NCBI RefSeq assembly: GCF_037094685.1
Contig: NZ_CP146614.1
Span: 3,906,001-3,970,000 of the forward strand
DNA length: 64,000 bases
Origin: Massilia sp. METH4
GTDB lineage: Bacteria; Pseudomonadota; Gammaproteobacteria; Burkholderiales; Burkholderiaceae_D
Direction: 5' to 3'
Position numbers and translations under genes: made by a program. Under the pieces are notes generated by a model. It was given only the letters and a program-made list of their open reading frames with translations. It searched no databases and was not told where the DNA came from. Shown piece after piece: positions 42,443 through 52,072 of the stretch. Numbering within the stretch: position 1 is the stretch's first letter; each line of letters begins with the position of its first letter.

Positions 42443-43303
42443 GTGAACGACTTGATCGACAGTGCCCGGCCGCAACACCTGCTGCTGGCCACCGACCTGA
42501 CCGCCCGCTGCGACCGCCCGCTGGACCGGGCGAAGCAGCTGGCGCTGGAATGGCGCGCCGGGCTGACCGCCCTCGTCGTGCAGCAGGGGCCCAGCACCCC
42601 CGAGGAAGTCTCGGCCTGGCTCGATGGCGGCGACACCAGCCATGCATTCGCGCCGGCCGCGCGCGCCGAGCTGGCCGAGGAATTCGCCGGCACGGGCGTC
42701 GAGCCCGTTTTGCAGGTGCTCGAAGGCGACGTCACGGACGGCATCCTCGCCGCCGCGGCCACCCTCGGCAATGGCCTGGTGGTCATCGGCGCGTCGTCGG
42801 ACGTGGCCGTGCATGAAGTCATCCTCGGCTCCACGGCCACGCGCCTGGTGCAGGATCTCGCGCAGCCGCTGCTGGTGGTGCGGCGGCGCACGCGCGGCCC
42901 CTATGCCCGCATCCTCGTGGCCAACGATTTTTCCGACGCGTCGCGCCAGGCGCTCGGCACCGCCGTGCGCCTGTTCCCCGACCGGCCCATCACGCTGTTC
43001 CACGCGATCGACGCCGAGGCGGATGCGGCGGAGGCAACCGCCCGGAGCCGCCAGTTCCTCGACGCCAGCGTCCCCGATGCGGGCCAGCGGGGCCGCATCG
43101 GCGTCGCCGTCGGCCATGGCCTGGTGTCGGAAGCGATCGGGCGTCGCGTCGTGGAAGACGCGATCGGCCTGGTGGTCATCGGCGTGCACCCGCAATGGAC
43201 TGTTGCGCGCGTGTTCAAGGGCAGCACGAGCGAAGACCTGTTGCAGCAATTGCCGTGCGACGCGCTTCTCGTGCGGGCTGCGGAAGGCGGTGACGATGGC
43301 TGA
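42443..43303 (+). CDS. Tandem universal stress protein
   Basis: A 286-residue cytoplasmic protein with two UspA-like domains (about 10-147 and 152-280). The first ends GLVVIGASSDVAVHEVILGS, TATRLVQD and the second GLVVIGVHPQWTVARVFKGS, TSEDLLQQ, giving the G-x(9)-G-(S/T) nucleotide-binding pattern in variant form. It starts with GTG at 42443 behind CGGAG. The antiporter operon begins about 18 bases downstream, so it is probably the first gene of that operon, coupling stress sensing to ion homeostasis; this is an inference from spacing. Confidence 0.88.
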   Translation: MNDLIDSARPQHLLLATDLTARCDRPLDRAKQLALEWRAGLTALVVQQGPSTPEEVSAWLDGGDTSHAFAPAARAELAEEFAGTGVEPVLQVLEGDVTDGILAAAATLGNGLVVIGASSDVAVHEVILGSTATRLVQDLAQPLLVVRRRTRGPYARILVANDFSDASRQALGTAVRLFPDRPITLFHAIDAEADAAEATARSRQFLDASVPDAGQRGRIGVAVGHGLVSEAIGRRVVEDAIGLVVIGVHPQWTVARVFKGSTSEDLLQQLPCDALLVRAAEGGDDG

Positions 43304-43321
43304 CGCCGCCCCGGTGCGGAG

Positions 43322-46243
43322 GTGACGGCGGTGCTCCTGCTGCTCCTGCTGCTGCCGTTCGCGGCGGCCCTCGTCACGGCCTGCATGCCCGGCGGCTCGC
43401 GAGACCGGCCCGCCGCGGTGGCCGGCATCGCCAGCCTGGTCGGCCTGGTGCTGGCAGCCAGCCAGTTCGGCGCCATTGCCGGCGGTACCGTGCCCACGCT
43501 GCGCCTTGCCTGGATGCCCGCCCTGGGTCTCGAGATCATCCTGCGCATGGATGGCCTGGCGTGGGTGTTCACCATGCTGGTGTTCGGCATCGGCATGCTG
43601 GTGCTGCTGTATGCGCGCTACTACATGTCGTGGCGCGATCCCGTGCACCGCTTCTATGCCTACGTGATGGCGTTCATGGGCGCCATGCTCGGCGTGGTCC
43701 TGTCGGGCAACCTGATCCAGCTGGTGGTGTTCTGGGAGCTGACGAGCGCCACCTCGTTCCTGCTGATCGGCTTCTGGCAGGAGCGCAACGATGCGCGGCG
43801 TGGCGCCCGCATGGCGTTCACGGTCACGACCATCGGCGGCCTGTGCCTGCTGGCCGGCGTGCTGCTGCTCGGGCACATCGCGGGCAGCTACGAGCTGGAG
43901 AAGGTGCTGGCGGCCGGGAACATCATCCGCGCGCACGCGTGGTACCTGCCGGCCCTCGTGCTGGTGGTGCTCGGCGCGCTCACGAAAAGCGCGCAATTCC
44001 CTTTCCACTTCTGGCTGCCGCACGCGATGGCCGCGCCTACGCCCGTGTCGAGTTACCTGCACTCGGCCACCATGGTGAAGGCCGGCGTGTTCCTGCTGAT
44101 CCGCCTGTGGCCCGCGCTGGCCGGCACCCCGGAGTGGAGCTGGATCGTCGGCACCGCGGGCGTGTGCACGATGCTGCTGGGCGCCTGGTTTGCCATCTTC
44201 CAGTGGGACATGAAAGGCTTGCTGGCCTATTCCACGATCAGCCACCTCGGATTGATCACGGTGCTGGTCAGCATCGGTACCCAGCTCTCGGTGGTGGCCG
44301 CCATCTTCCACGTGATGAACCACGCCGTGTTCAAGGCCTCGCTGTTCATGGCCGTGGGCATCGTCGACCACGAGACGGGCACGCGCGACATGCGGCGCCT
44401 GCGCGGCCTGCGCCGCGCCATGCCCCATACGGCGGCACTGGCCGTGGTGGCCAGCGCCGCCATGGCCGGCGTGCCGCTGATGAACGGCTTCCTGTCGAAG
44501 GAGATGTTCTTCTCCGCCACGATGATCGTGGGCGGCAGCGACAACTGGTGGATGTCCTACGCCGCCGTCGCGACGGGGCTGTTCAGCGTGGTGTATTCGC
44601 TGCGCTTCATCAGCGTGTTCTTCGGTCCTCTCGCGCGCGACCTGCCCGAAGACCCGCACGAACCGGCGCGCTGGATGCGGGCGCCGATCGAATTGCTCGT
44701 GCTGCTGTGCATCGCCATCGGCGTGATGCCCGAACGGATCGTGGGCCACGTGCTGGCACTGGCAGCGCGCTCCGTGCTGGGCCCCACCGTGCCGGACTAC
44801 GACCTGGCCGTCTGGCATGGCTTCAACCTGCCGGTGATGATGAGTATCGTGGCGCTCATCGGCGGCACCGGTGTCTACCTGCTGATGCGCAAGCGCTTCG
44901 GCCTGGCCGAACGGGACCGCGTGCCGGTGCTGCACCGGGTGAAGGGCGCGCAGATGTACGAGAACGTCATGACCCGCCTGTTCGAGGGCGCGAACTGGCT
45001 CGTGCGCCTGGCCGGCACGCGCCGCCTGCAACCGCACCTGCTGGTGATGCTGGCCGCCTTCGTGGCGGTGCCCTTGCTGCTGGCCTGGCCGCCGGGAGGC
45101 TGGCCGCTGCCCGTCCCGCACGGCGTCGATCCGTTGCTGTCGCTGCTCTGGCTGATCGGCGCCGGCTGCGCGGTGGCCGCCGCGTGGCAGGCGAAGTACC
45201 ACCGGCTGGCGGCGCTGGCGCTGGTGGGCGGCACCGGGCTGGTCACCTGCGTCACGTTCCTGTGGCTGTCGGCGCCGGACCTGGCGCTGACGCAGCTGAT
45301 GGTGGAAACGGTGACCACGGTGCTGATCCTGCTCGGCTTGCGCTGGTTGCCGGCGCGCCGCCAGCCGGCCCATCTCACCGGCGCGCTGCCCGTCAGCACG
45401 CAATGGCGGCGGGCCCGCGACGCGGCGATCGCGGTGGCGGGTGGCCTGGTGCTGGCGGCATTGAGCTATGCGGTGCTGGCGCGGCCCGGCCTGGCCACCA
45501 TGCGCGACTTCTTCGTGCTGCGCGCGCTGCCGGAAGGCGGGGGCGCCAACGTGGTGAACGTGCTGCTGGTCGACTTCCGCGGCTTCGATACGCTGGGCGA
45601 GATCACCGTGCTGTCGGCCGTGGCGCTCACCGTGTACGCGCTGCTGCGCCGCTTCCGGCCGGCGCCGGAAAGCATCGCCATTCCCATGCAGCAGGCCAGT
45701 GACGTCGACCCGGCCATCGCGCAAAGGCCGGGACGGCAGGCGCGCGACGGCTACCTGATGGTGCAGGGCGTGTACCTGCGCTTCCTGCTGCCGGTGATGG
45801 GCGTGGTGGCCGTGTATTTCTTCATGCGCGGCCACAACCTGCCCGGCGGCGGCTTCGTGGCGGGCCTGATCTTCGCCACCACGCTGATCGTGCAGTACAT
45901 GGTGGCGGGCACCGAATGGGTCGAGGCGCGCATCCGCCTGCGGCCGCACCGGTGGATCGCCTGGGGCCTTGCCTGCAGTTGCGGCACCGGGGTGGGGGCA
46001 TGGCTGGCCGGTTATCCCTTCCTCACCAGCCACACGGCGCACGTGGCGCTGCCGGTGCTGGGTGAACTGCACATTCCGTCGGCCTTCGTGTTCGACCTGG
46101 GCGTGTTCCTCGTGGTGGTCGGCACCACGATGCTGGTGCTGGTGGCGCTGGCCCACCAATCGCTGCGCAGCCGGCGCGCGCCGCCGGAGGCCAGCCGCGC
46201 CGCCGGTCCCGTCGACATTCCGCCCGCCAAGGAGATCCAATAA
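43322..46243 (+). CDS. phaAB: Mrp/Pha-type cation:proton antiporter, fused subunits A and B
   Basis: A 973-residue membrane protein. The first two-thirds is a NuoL/MrpA-type proton channel with many helices and the conserved lysine/histidine helices (ALTKSAQFPFHFWLPHAMAA, YLHSATMVKAGVF, FHVMNHAVFKASLFM). The C-terminal part is the MrpB-like domain (YFFMRGHNLPGGGFVAGLIF). The A-B fusion is usual in the PhaAB type of proteobacteria. Start is GTG 43322 or, with better spacing to GGAGG, GTG 43331. It heads the AB-C-D-E-F-G set, which exchanges Na+ or K+ for protons at the inner membrane. The next start overlaps its stop. Confidence 0.93.
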   Translation: MTAVLLLLLLLPFAAALVTACMPGGSRDRPAAVAGIASLVGLVLAASQFGAIAGGTVPTLRLAWMPALGLEIILRMDGLAWVFTMLVFGIGMLVLLYARYYMSWRDPVHRFYAYVMAFMGAMLGVVLSGNLIQLVVFWELTSATSFLLIGFWQERNDARRGARMAFTVTTIGGLCLLAGVLLLGHIAGSYELEKVLAAGNIIRAHAWYLPALVLVVLGALTKSAQFPFHFWLPHAMAAPTPVSSYLHSATMVKAGVFLLIRLWPALAGTPEWSWIVGTAGVCTMLLGAWFAIFQWDMKGLLAYSTISHLGLITVLVSIGTQLSVVAAIFHVMNHAVFKASLFMAVGIVDHETGTRDMRRLRGLRRAMPHTAALAVVASAAMAGVPLMNGFLSKEMFFSATMIVGGSDNWWMSYAAVATGLFSVVYSLRFISVFFGPLARDLPEDPHEPARWMRAPIELLVLLCIAIGVMPERIVGHVLALAARSVLGPTVPDYDLAVWHGFNLPVMMSIVALIGGTGVYLLMRKRFGLAERDRVPVLHRVKGAQMYENVMTRLFEGANWLVRLAGTRRLQPHLLVMLAAFVAVPLLLAWPPGGWPLPVPHGVDPLLSLLWLIGAGCAVAAAWQAKYHRLAALALVGGTGLVTCVTFLWLSAPDLALTQLMVETVTTVLILLGLRWLPARRQPAHLTGALPVSTQWRRARDAAIAVAGGLVLAALSYAVLARPGLATMRDFFVLRALPEGGGANVVNVLLVDFRGFDTLGEITVLSAVALTVYALLRRFRPAPESIAIPMQQASDVDPAIAQRPGRQARDGYLMVQGVYLRFLLPVMGVVAVYFFMRGHNLPGGGFVAGLIFATTLIVQYMVAGTEWVEARIRLRPHRWIAWGLACSCGTGVGAWLAGYPFLTSHTAHVALPVLGELHIPSAFVFDLGVFLVVVGTTMLVLVALAHQSLRSRRAPPEASRAAGPVDIPPAKEIQ

Positions 46244-46587
46244 TGGAAATCGTGCTCGCCCTCGGCATCGGCATCGTGTTCGGCGCCGGCATCTGGCTGG
46301 TGCTGCGTCCGCGCACCTTCCAGGTGCTGATCGGGCTGATGCTGATGTCGTATGCCGTCAACCTGTTCATCTTCGCCATGGGCCGGCTGGCTGTCGACCG
46401 CCCGCCGCTCACGCCGGCGGGCACGGCAGCCGACCCCACCGCGTTGGCCGACCCGGTGCCGCAAGCGCTGGTGCTGACCGCGATCGTGATCGGCTTCGCC
46501 ACCACCGCGCTATACCTGGTGGTGATGATCGGCGCGCGCGGCATGGCCGGCACCGACCACGTGGATGGCGAGGAGCCCGAGGAATGA
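46243..46587 (+). CDS. phaC: Mrp/Pha antiporter subunit C
   Basis: A 114-residue NuoK-like membrane protein with three helices (about 2-20, 28-48, 72-97) and the pattern RTFQVLIGLMLMSYAVNLFIF, followed by DPVPQALVLTAIVIGFATTA, the signature of MrpC/PhaC. It overlaps the stop of phaAB and the start of phaD. The acidic tail (DGEEPEE) is a family-style end. The symbol follows Pha cation-antiporter naming and is not the polyhydroxyalkanoate synthase gene of the same symbol. Confidence 0.93.
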   Translation: MEIVLALGIGIVFGAGIWLVLRPRTFQVLIGLMLMSYAVNLFIFAMGRLAVDRPPLTPAGTAADPTALADPVPQALVLTAIVIGFATTALYLVVMIGARGMAGTDHVDGEEPEE

Positions 46588-48203
46588 CGTGGACCGAGCA
46601 TCTCGTGATCGTTCCCGTGCTGCTGCCGCTGCTGTGCGGCGCGGCGCTGGCGCCGCTCACGCAGGGCTGGCACCGCCTCAAGTTCGCCGTGGCGTATGCC
46701 TCGGCACTGGGATTGCTTGCCAATGCGGTGGCGCTCGCGTGGCTGGCCGACATCGGCTGGCCGCACGGGATGGGTGTGTACCTGGCCGCCAACTGGGCCG
46801 CGCCATTCGGCATCGCGCTGGTGGCGGACCGGCTGGCCGCCGGCATGCTCGTGCTGACGGCGCTGCTGGCGCTCGCCGCGCTGCATTACGCGCAGCCGCG
46901 CTGGGGCCGCATCGGCGTGCATTTCCATCCGCTGTTCCAGTTCCTGCTGATGGGCATCAACGGGGCCTTCCTCACGCACGACCTGTTCAACCTTTTCGTG
47001 TTTTTCGAAGTGATGCTGGCGGCGTCCTACGGCCTGCTGCTGCACGGGTATAACGTGGAGCGCCTGCGCGCCAGCCTGCACTACATCGCCGTGAACCTGG
47101 TCGCCTCGCTGTTCTTCCTGATCGGCGTGGCGCTGATCTACGCCACCACCGGCACGCTGAACATGGCCGACATGGCCGGGCGCGTCGGCACCCTGTCGGG
47201 CGACGATATCGCCTTGCTGAAAGCCGGCGTGGCCATCCTGTCGCTGGCTTTCCTCGTCAAGGCGGCAATGTGGCCGCTGGGCTTCTGGCTGCCCACCACG
47301 TATGCCGCGGCCTGCCCGCCGGTGGCTGCCATGCTGGTATTGATGACCAAGGTGGGCGCCTATGCGATCCTGCGCGTCTGGCTCCTCGCGTTCGCCGATG
47401 GCGCCGGCCCGCTGGCGCACTACGGCTACGACGCGCTGCTGTGGGGCGGCATGGCCACCATCGTGTTCGGCGCGGCCGGCATGCTGGCCACGGACACGGC
47501 CGGCCGGCTGGCCGGCTACGCCGCCATCGTGTCCTCCGGCACGTTGCTGGCGGTGATCGGCTATGGCGAGCCGGCCGTGGTGGCCGCGGGGCTGTATTAC
47601 TTCGTCGCCTCCACGGTGGCGATCGCCGCGTTCATGCTGCTGATCGAGCTGGTGGACCGCATCCGCACGCCCGGCGCCGCGATGCTGGCGCTCACGGCCG
47701 AGGTCTACGCGGTGGAGGATACGCCGGCCGAGCCGAAGGGAAGGGGCGTGCCGGCGGCGATGGCGATCCTGGCGCTGGCGTTCGCCGCCTGCGCGCTCAC
47801 GATCGCCGGGCTGCCGCCGCTGTCCGGCTTCGTCGCCAAGTTCGGCCTGTTCCATGCGCTCGTCAATCCCGGCCCGCATGCGGCGCCGATCGGGCCGGCC
47901 GGCTGGACGCTGATCGCGCTCGTCATCGTCTCTGGCCTGGCGGCCATCGTGTCGCTGATGCGCTTCGGTGTGCGCACGTTCTGGACCGCGGGCATCGTCG
48001 CGCCGCCCAGCCTGCACGGCGCCGAAGTGCTGCCGGTGGGCGCGCTGCTGCTGGTTTCCGTGCTGCTCACGGTGGGGGCGCAGCCAGTGTCCGATTACCT
48101 GGCCCGCGCCAGCGCCGACATCCACCGGCCCGGCCTCTACGTCGACCGTGTGCTGCGCACGCCGGCGGTCCCGAATCCCGCGCCGGCCGCGGAGGCGCCA
48201 TGA
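46584..48203 (+). CDS. phaD: Mrp/Pha antiporter subunit D
   Basis: A 539-residue NuoN/MrpD-type membrane subunit with about 14 helices. Conserved features are FFEVMLAASYGLLLHG, LKAGVAILSLAFLVKAAMWP, LPTTYAAACPPVAAML and GLPPLSGFVAKFG, the channel lysine region typical of the family. It starts in the stop of phaC (ATGA) and ends over the start of phaE, so it is translationally coupled on both sides. It forms the second proton-translocating module of the antiporter. Confidence 0.93.
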   Translation: MTWTEHLVIVPVLLPLLCGAALAPLTQGWHRLKFAVAYASALGLLANAVALAWLADIGWPHGMGVYLAANWAAPFGIALVADRLAAGMLVLTALLALAALHYAQPRWGRIGVHFHPLFQFLLMGINGAFLTHDLFNLFVFFEVMLAASYGLLLHGYNVERLRASLHYIAVNLVASLFFLIGVALIYATTGTLNMADMAGRVGTLSGDDIALLKAGVAILSLAFLVKAAMWPLGFWLPTTYAAACPPVAAMLVLMTKVGAYAILRVWLLAFADGAGPLAHYGYDALLWGGMATIVFGAAGMLATDTAGRLAGYAAIVSSGTLLAVIGYGEPAVVAAGLYYFVASTVAIAAFMLLIELVDRIRTPGAAMLALTAEVYAVEDTPAEPKGRGVPAAMAILALAFAACALTIAGLPPLSGFVAKFGLFHALVNPGPHAAPIGPAGWTLIALVIVSGLAAIVSLMRFGVRTFWTAGIVAPPSLHGAEVLPVGALLLVSVLLTVGAQPVSDYLARASADIHRPGLYVDRVLRTPAVPNPAPAAEAP

Positions 48204-48718
48204 CCCGCTGGCTGCCGTTCCCCATCGCCTCGCTGGCCTTGTGCGCGCTGTGGCTGCTGCTGAACCAGGCGATCGACCCGGCCAATGTGCTGTTCGGCGC
48301 CGCGCTCGGCATCGCGATCCCGCTGCTCGCGCGGCGCCTGCAGCCGCTGGGTTATCCGCGGCTGCGCAAGCCGGTGGTATTCGTGCGCCTGCTCGGCATG
48401 GCGGCCGTGGAGATCGTCCGCTCCTGCTTCGGCGTGTGCCGCATCATCCTGTTCAAGGATCACGGCACCGTGAACTCGCAATTCATTCGCGTGCCGCTGA
48501 CGATGCGCGACGAATACGGGCTGGCCGTGCTGTCCTGCCTGATCAACATGACGCCCGGCACGGTGTGGGTGGAGATCCTGCCCGAGCGCCACGAACTGTC
48601 GCTGCACGTATTCGACCTGCACGACGCCGGCTGGTGGATCGAGACGATCCAGGCGCGCTACGAACGGCCGCTGATGCAGATCTTTGAAACGGAGGACCAC
48701 GATGGAAACCCTGCTTGA
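48200..48718 (+). CDS. phaE: Mrp/Pha antiporter subunit E
   Basis: A 172-residue subunit with two or three N-terminal membrane helices (residues 5-45) and a cytoplasmic C-terminal domain. The motif LSCLINMTPGTVWVEIL followed by HELSLHVFDL is diagnostic for MrpE/PhaE. It overlaps phaD by 4 bases and phaF by 17. It is needed for assembly in studied systems. Confidence 0.92.
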   Translation: MTRWLPFPIASLALCALWLLLNQAIDPANVLFGAALGIAIPLLARRLQPLGYPRLRKPVVFVRLLGMAAVEIVRSCFGVCRIILFKDHGTVNSQFIRVPLTMRDEYGLAVLSCLINMTPGTVWVEILPERHELSLHVFDLHDAGWWIETIQARYERPLMQIFETEDHDGNPA

Positions 48719-48980
48719 ACTGGCGATCGGCTACGCGCTCGTGTGCGTGCTGGCGGCGATGGTGCTGTGCGCGCTGCGCCTGCTGATCGGCCCCTCGGCG
48801 CACGACCGCGTGCTGGCGCTGGACACGCTGTGGATGTGCGGCATGCTGCTGGCGATCGTGCTGGGCGTGCGCTTCGGCACGCAGGTGTATTTCGAGGTAG
48901 CGATCCTCGTCGCCCTGGTCGGCTTCGTGTCGACGCTGGCGCTGGCCAAGTTCCTGATGCGCGGAGAAGTCATCGAATGA
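48702..48980 (+). CDS. phaF: Mrp/Pha antiporter subunit F
   Basis: A 92-residue protein with three membrane helices and the conserved LIGPSAHDRVLALDTLWMCG loop of MrpF/PhaF. ATG 48702 is chosen behind GGAGG-like sequence inside the end of phaE. An earlier in-frame start would add only six basic residues. Its stop overlaps phaG (ATGA). Confidence 0.92.
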   Translation: METLLELAIGYALVCVLAAMVLCALRLLIGPSAHDRVLALDTLWMCGMLLAIVLGVRFGTQVYFEVAILVALVGFVSTLALAKFLMRGEVIE

Positions 48981-49372
48981 GCGGCATCGAACAGCTGCCC
49001 GGCTGGGCCGCACTGCCGGTGGCGCTGCTGCTGGTGCTGGGCGCCACGATCATCCTGGTTGGCGCCCTCGGCCTGCTGCGGCTGCGTACCTTCTACCAGC
49101 GCATCCACGGCCCCGCCATCGCCGTCACGCTGGGCGCCGGCTGCCTGCTGCTGGCGTCGATGGTGTACTTCACCGTGGCGCAATCGCGGCTGGTGATCCA
49201 CGAGATCATCATCGCCGTCTTCATCCTGCTCACCGCCCCCGTGGTGGCGATGACGCTGATGCGCGCCGCCGTATACCGCGACCTGCGCGCCCGGCGCGGC
49301 GACGTGGGAGCGACCGAGGGCGGCGTCTACAGCCTGTCCGAAGACGAGGCGGGCGAGCCGCCGAAGTCCTGA
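48977..49372 (+). CDS. phaG: Mrp/Pha antiporter subunit G
   Basis: A 131-residue last subunit with three membrane helices, the LGLLRLRTFYQRIHGPAIAV signature and IIAVFILLTAPVVAMTLMRA, both typical of MrpG/PhaG. The acidic C-terminal tail (LSEDEAGEPPKS) is cytoplasmic. It ends the operon; palindromic DNA that could end transcription follows at once. Confidence 0.92.
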   Translation: MSGIEQLPGWAALPVALLLVLGATIILVGALGLLRLRTFYQRIHGPAIAVTLGAGCLLLASMVYFTVAQSRLVIHEIIIAVFILLTAPVVAMTLMRAAVYRDLRARRGDVGATEGGVYSLSEDEAGEPPKS

Positions 49373-49380
49373 GGACAGTC

Positions 49381-49495
49381 TCCCGGGAGCGGGCCCAAAC
49401 CCGGGATCGGACCCCATATTCCAGAAATATTTCCCAGAACCGGGGTCTGCCCCTGGTGTTTGGAAATATTGCACCAAATCGGGGAGTGACGTGGG
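49381..49495. repeat. REP-like palindromic element after the antiporter operon
   Basis: TCCCGGG (49381-49387) pairs with CCCGGGA (49400-49406), close enough to the operon end to serve as a terminator stem, though no T-run follows. Then AATATTTCC (49426-49434) pairs with GGAAATATT (49462-49470) around a near-palindromic core CCGGGGTCTGCCCCTGG. The mix of GGGGTCTG-type and ATATTTCC-type pieces looks like a dispersed intergenic repeat. No gene lies between 49373 and 49633. Confidence 0.65.
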
Positions 49496-49633
49496 CATGG
49501 CCGGGCGGGGTCATCCGCTCTTTAGTCATCGTCCTACATGCACGCAGGCATTCGCCCCTGTCGTGAACACGGGCAAGTCAGTAGAGTGATCAAAAAAAGA
49601 GCAGGAGACCCAACCCAACTAACGGAGTCTTCA

Positions 49634-50653
49634 ATGATTCAGACACTCTGCGAACAATGGACGCGCCTCGCGTTTCCCCCCGCGTTCTTTCCTTCACTGA
49701 CCACCCCCGGCATATCCGGCACCCCGAGCGGCGTGCGACCGGGTGATAGCCCATCCCGCCTGTCGCGCTTCATCGCCCGGGCCTTCGAGGCGCCGGCGGG
49801 CTCCCTCGGCTACAAACTCTTCATTCCCGCCGCGCACCCGGCGCCTGCGCCTTTCCTGGTCGTGATGCTGCATGGCTGCGGCCAGAATGCCGACGATTTC
49901 GCCAGCGGCACGCGGATGAACGAGCATGCCGAGCGGGCGGGCTGCCTGGTGATGTATCCGGAACAGACGCGCTTCGGCATGTGCGGCGGCTGCTGGAACT
50001 GGTTCGATGCCGCGCACCGGCAGCGCGGCCATGGTGAAGCGGCGCTGATCGCGGCAGCGGCGCGCCAGGTCGCCGCCGAATACGGTGTCCCGGCCGACCG
50101 CGTGTACGTGGCCGGCATGTCGGCCGGCGGCGCGATGGCCGTGGCGCTGGGCTGCGCCTATCCCGATGTCTTTGCCGCCGTGGGCTGCCACTCCGGACTG
50201 CCGCACGGCTGTGCCGACGATACCGCCACGGCGCTCGAGGCCATGCGCAGCGGCGTATTCGCCGCCACCTGCGCGCCGGCGCCAAGCGCCGTGCCGGTGA
50301 TCGTGTTCCATGGCGACGAGGACCAGACCGTGCACGTCGCCAACGGGCACACCGTCGTCGAGCATGCGCTCGGGGCACTGTGTCCCGCCGCGCAGCGGCC
50401 GCAAGGCGCGCGCCACGCGGCGATCGCGCGCGAAACGGGCAGCAGCGGCGGGCGCGATTTCACGCGCGTGGTCCATCGCGGCACCGATGGCGCCGTGCTT
50501 GCCGAGGAATGGATCATCCACGGTGCCGGACATGCCTGGTCCGGCGGCGATCGCCTGGGCAGTTATACCGATGAGAAGGGACCGTCGGCCAGCGCGGAGA
50601 TGCTGCGCTTCTTTGCCGACGTGGGAGCCGTCAGGTACCCGGCCGCCGCGTGA
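49634..50653 (+). CDS. PHB-depolymerase family esterase
   Basis: A 339-residue alpha/beta hydrolase of the PHB depolymerase/LpqC-like family. The oxyanion region is MLHGCGQNADDFASGTRMN, the nucleophile elbow is GMSAGGAM, the aspartate is in HGDEDQTV and the histidine in GAGHAWSGG. GCGGCWNWF is another family mark. A clear Sec signal is missing: the N-terminus (MIQTLCEQWTRLAF) is only weakly hydrophobic, so location is uncertain, probably cytoplasmic. ATG 49634 follows CGGAG. Substrates could be short polyhydroxyalkanoate oligomers or aromatic esters. Confidence 0.88.
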   Translation: MIQTLCEQWTRLAFPPAFFPSLTTPGISGTPSGVRPGDSPSRLSRFIARAFEAPAGSLGYKLFIPAAHPAPAPFLVVMLHGCGQNADDFASGTRMNEHAERAGCLVMYPEQTRFGMCGGCWNWFDAAHRQRGHGEAALIAAAARQVAAEYGVPADRVYVAGMSAGGAMAVALGCAYPDVFAAVGCHSGLPHGCADDTATALEAMRSGVFAATCAPAPSAVPVIVFHGDEDQTVHVANGHTVVEHALGALCPAAQRPQGARHAAIARETGSSGGRDFTRVVHRGTDGAVLAEEWIIHGAGHAWSGGDRLGSYTDEKGPSASAEMLRFFADVGAVRYPAAA

Positions 50654-50662
50654 CCTGCCGGT

Positions 50663-52072
50663 TCAATGGTCCGGCCCGCGGACGGTACCGGCGGTGGGAA
50701 AGGCCAGCGTGAAGCGGATGCAGGCGCCCGCCACCTCGACACCGGCCGAGCCGCCGTGCACGTCCATGATGGCCCGTACGATGGCAAGGCCCAGCCCCGT
50801 CGACCCGTCGGCATTGCCGCGCGCGGTGTCGGCCCGGTAGAAGCGCTCGAACAGATGGGGCAGGTGTTCCGGCGCGATCGGCGCGCCGGTGTTCTCGACG
50901 CTCAGTACCGTTGCGCCGGCGCTGGCTTGCGCATGCAGCGTGACGATACTGCCTTCGTCGGCATGCCGCATGGCGTTCGACACCAGGTTGGCGAGCGCGC
51001 GCCGCAGCAGCAGCGGGTCGGCCAGCACCGTGCCGCCACCCGTGCAGGCCAGCCGCAAGCTGCGTTCCTCCGCCATGCCCTCGTAGAAGTCGGCGATCTT
51101 GGCCAGTTCGGCCGGCGCGTCGAGTTCCTGCCGGGCCGGCAGCACCTCATCCTGCTCCGCGCGCGCGAGGAACAGCATGCTCTCGATCATGCGCGCCAGC
51201 CGTTCCAGTTCCTCGATGTTGGAGGCAAGCAGCGCCTCGTACTCGTCGGCGCCGCGCGGCTGCGCCAGCATCACCTGGCTTTGCCCCAGCAGGTTGGCGA
51301 CGGGCGTGCGGAATTCATGCGCGAGGTCGGCCGAAAAGCCGGACAGGCGCTCGTAGCCCGCCTGAAGGCGCTCCAGCATGGCATTCAGCGCGTCGATCAG
51401 CGGCAGCAATTCCGAAGGCGCGTCGCCGGCGTCGAGCCGCTGCGCCAGCGTGCCGGGGCGCACCAGCGCCGCGTGGCTGGCCACCGTGCGCAGCGACCGC
51501 AGGCCCCGGTGCAGCATCAAGGCGCTGCACACGGCTGCCGCCAGCGCGCTCAGGGCGACCGCCCAGGCGATGTGCCGGCGGTAGGCCGCGAACATGGCGG
51601 CGCGCTCGGCGTACAGGCGGGCGACGACGACCGTGACCGGGCTGCCATCGAGCCGGGCGGAACCGGCCACGACGCGGCCCCGATCACCGCGGCTGCCGGT
51701 CCAGCCGGCGATGGCGGCACGGCCTGGCGACGGGCCGGCCGAAGGGGGAACCGGATACCGCTCCCCGCTGGCATTGATGTCGGCGAGTACCGTGCCGTCC
51801 GGCGCCAGGAAGCGCACCAGCGAATTTTCCTGGCCGCTCATCGTGTCGCGAAACAGGTCGGGCTGCGAGCGCAGCAGCTCGGCGGCGCCGGGGCGGCCCA
51901 GCAGCAGCTGGATCTGCCGCAGCTTGCCGAGCAGCGCGGTGTCGTCGCGCCGCTCGATCTCGCTCACGAAGTGGGCATACAGGTAGGTGCCCAGGCCGGA
52001 CGCGGCCAGCGCCACGATCAGCACGAACATCGCCGTCACACGGGCGGCGAGGGAGCGGCGCAACCGGATCAT
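50663..52072 (-). CDS. Membrane sensor histidine kinase (heavy-metal / CusS-like)
   Basis: A 469-residue kinase with helices at about 12-34 and 165-190 around a periplasmic sensor, then HAMP (about 190-243), the H-box [16 protein letters not shown] and ATPase boxes [13 protein letters not shown] and [14 protein letters not shown]. The layout follows the heavy-metal sensor kinases (CusS/CopS), although no metal-binding cluster is obvious in the periplasmic part. It overlaps the response-regulator stop (ATGA), forming a two-gene operon. The divergent genes across the promoter (HbpS-like, hydroxyisourate hydrolase) are the likely targets. Confidence 0.9.
   Translation of the reverse strand: MIRLRRSLAARVTAMFVLIVALAASGLGTYLYAHFVSEIERRDDTALLGKLRQIQLLLGRPGAAELLRSQPDLFRDTMSGQENSLVRFLAPDGTVLADINASGERYPVPPSAGPSPGRAAIAGWTGSRGDRGRVVAGSARLDGSPVTVVVARLYAERAAMFAAYRRHIAWAVALSALAAAVCSALMLHRGLRSLRTVASHAALVRPGTLAQRLDAGDAPSELLPLIDALNAMLERLQAGYERLSGFSADLAHEFRTPVANLLGQSQVMLAQPRGADEYEALLASNIEELERLARMIESMLFLARAEQDEVLPARQELDAPAELAKIADFYEGMAEERSLRLACTGGGTVLADPLLLRRALANLVSNAMRHADEGSIVTLHAQASAGATVLSVENTGAPIAPEHLPHLFERFYRADTARGNADGSTGLGLAIVRAIMDVHGGSAGVEVAGACIRFTLAFPTAGTVRGPDH

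Noticed and set aside
42380..46240. 1286-codon minus-strand frame opposite the Usp and antiporter genes
   Set aside because: Histidine/arginine-rich shadow of membrane protein codons, not a protein family.
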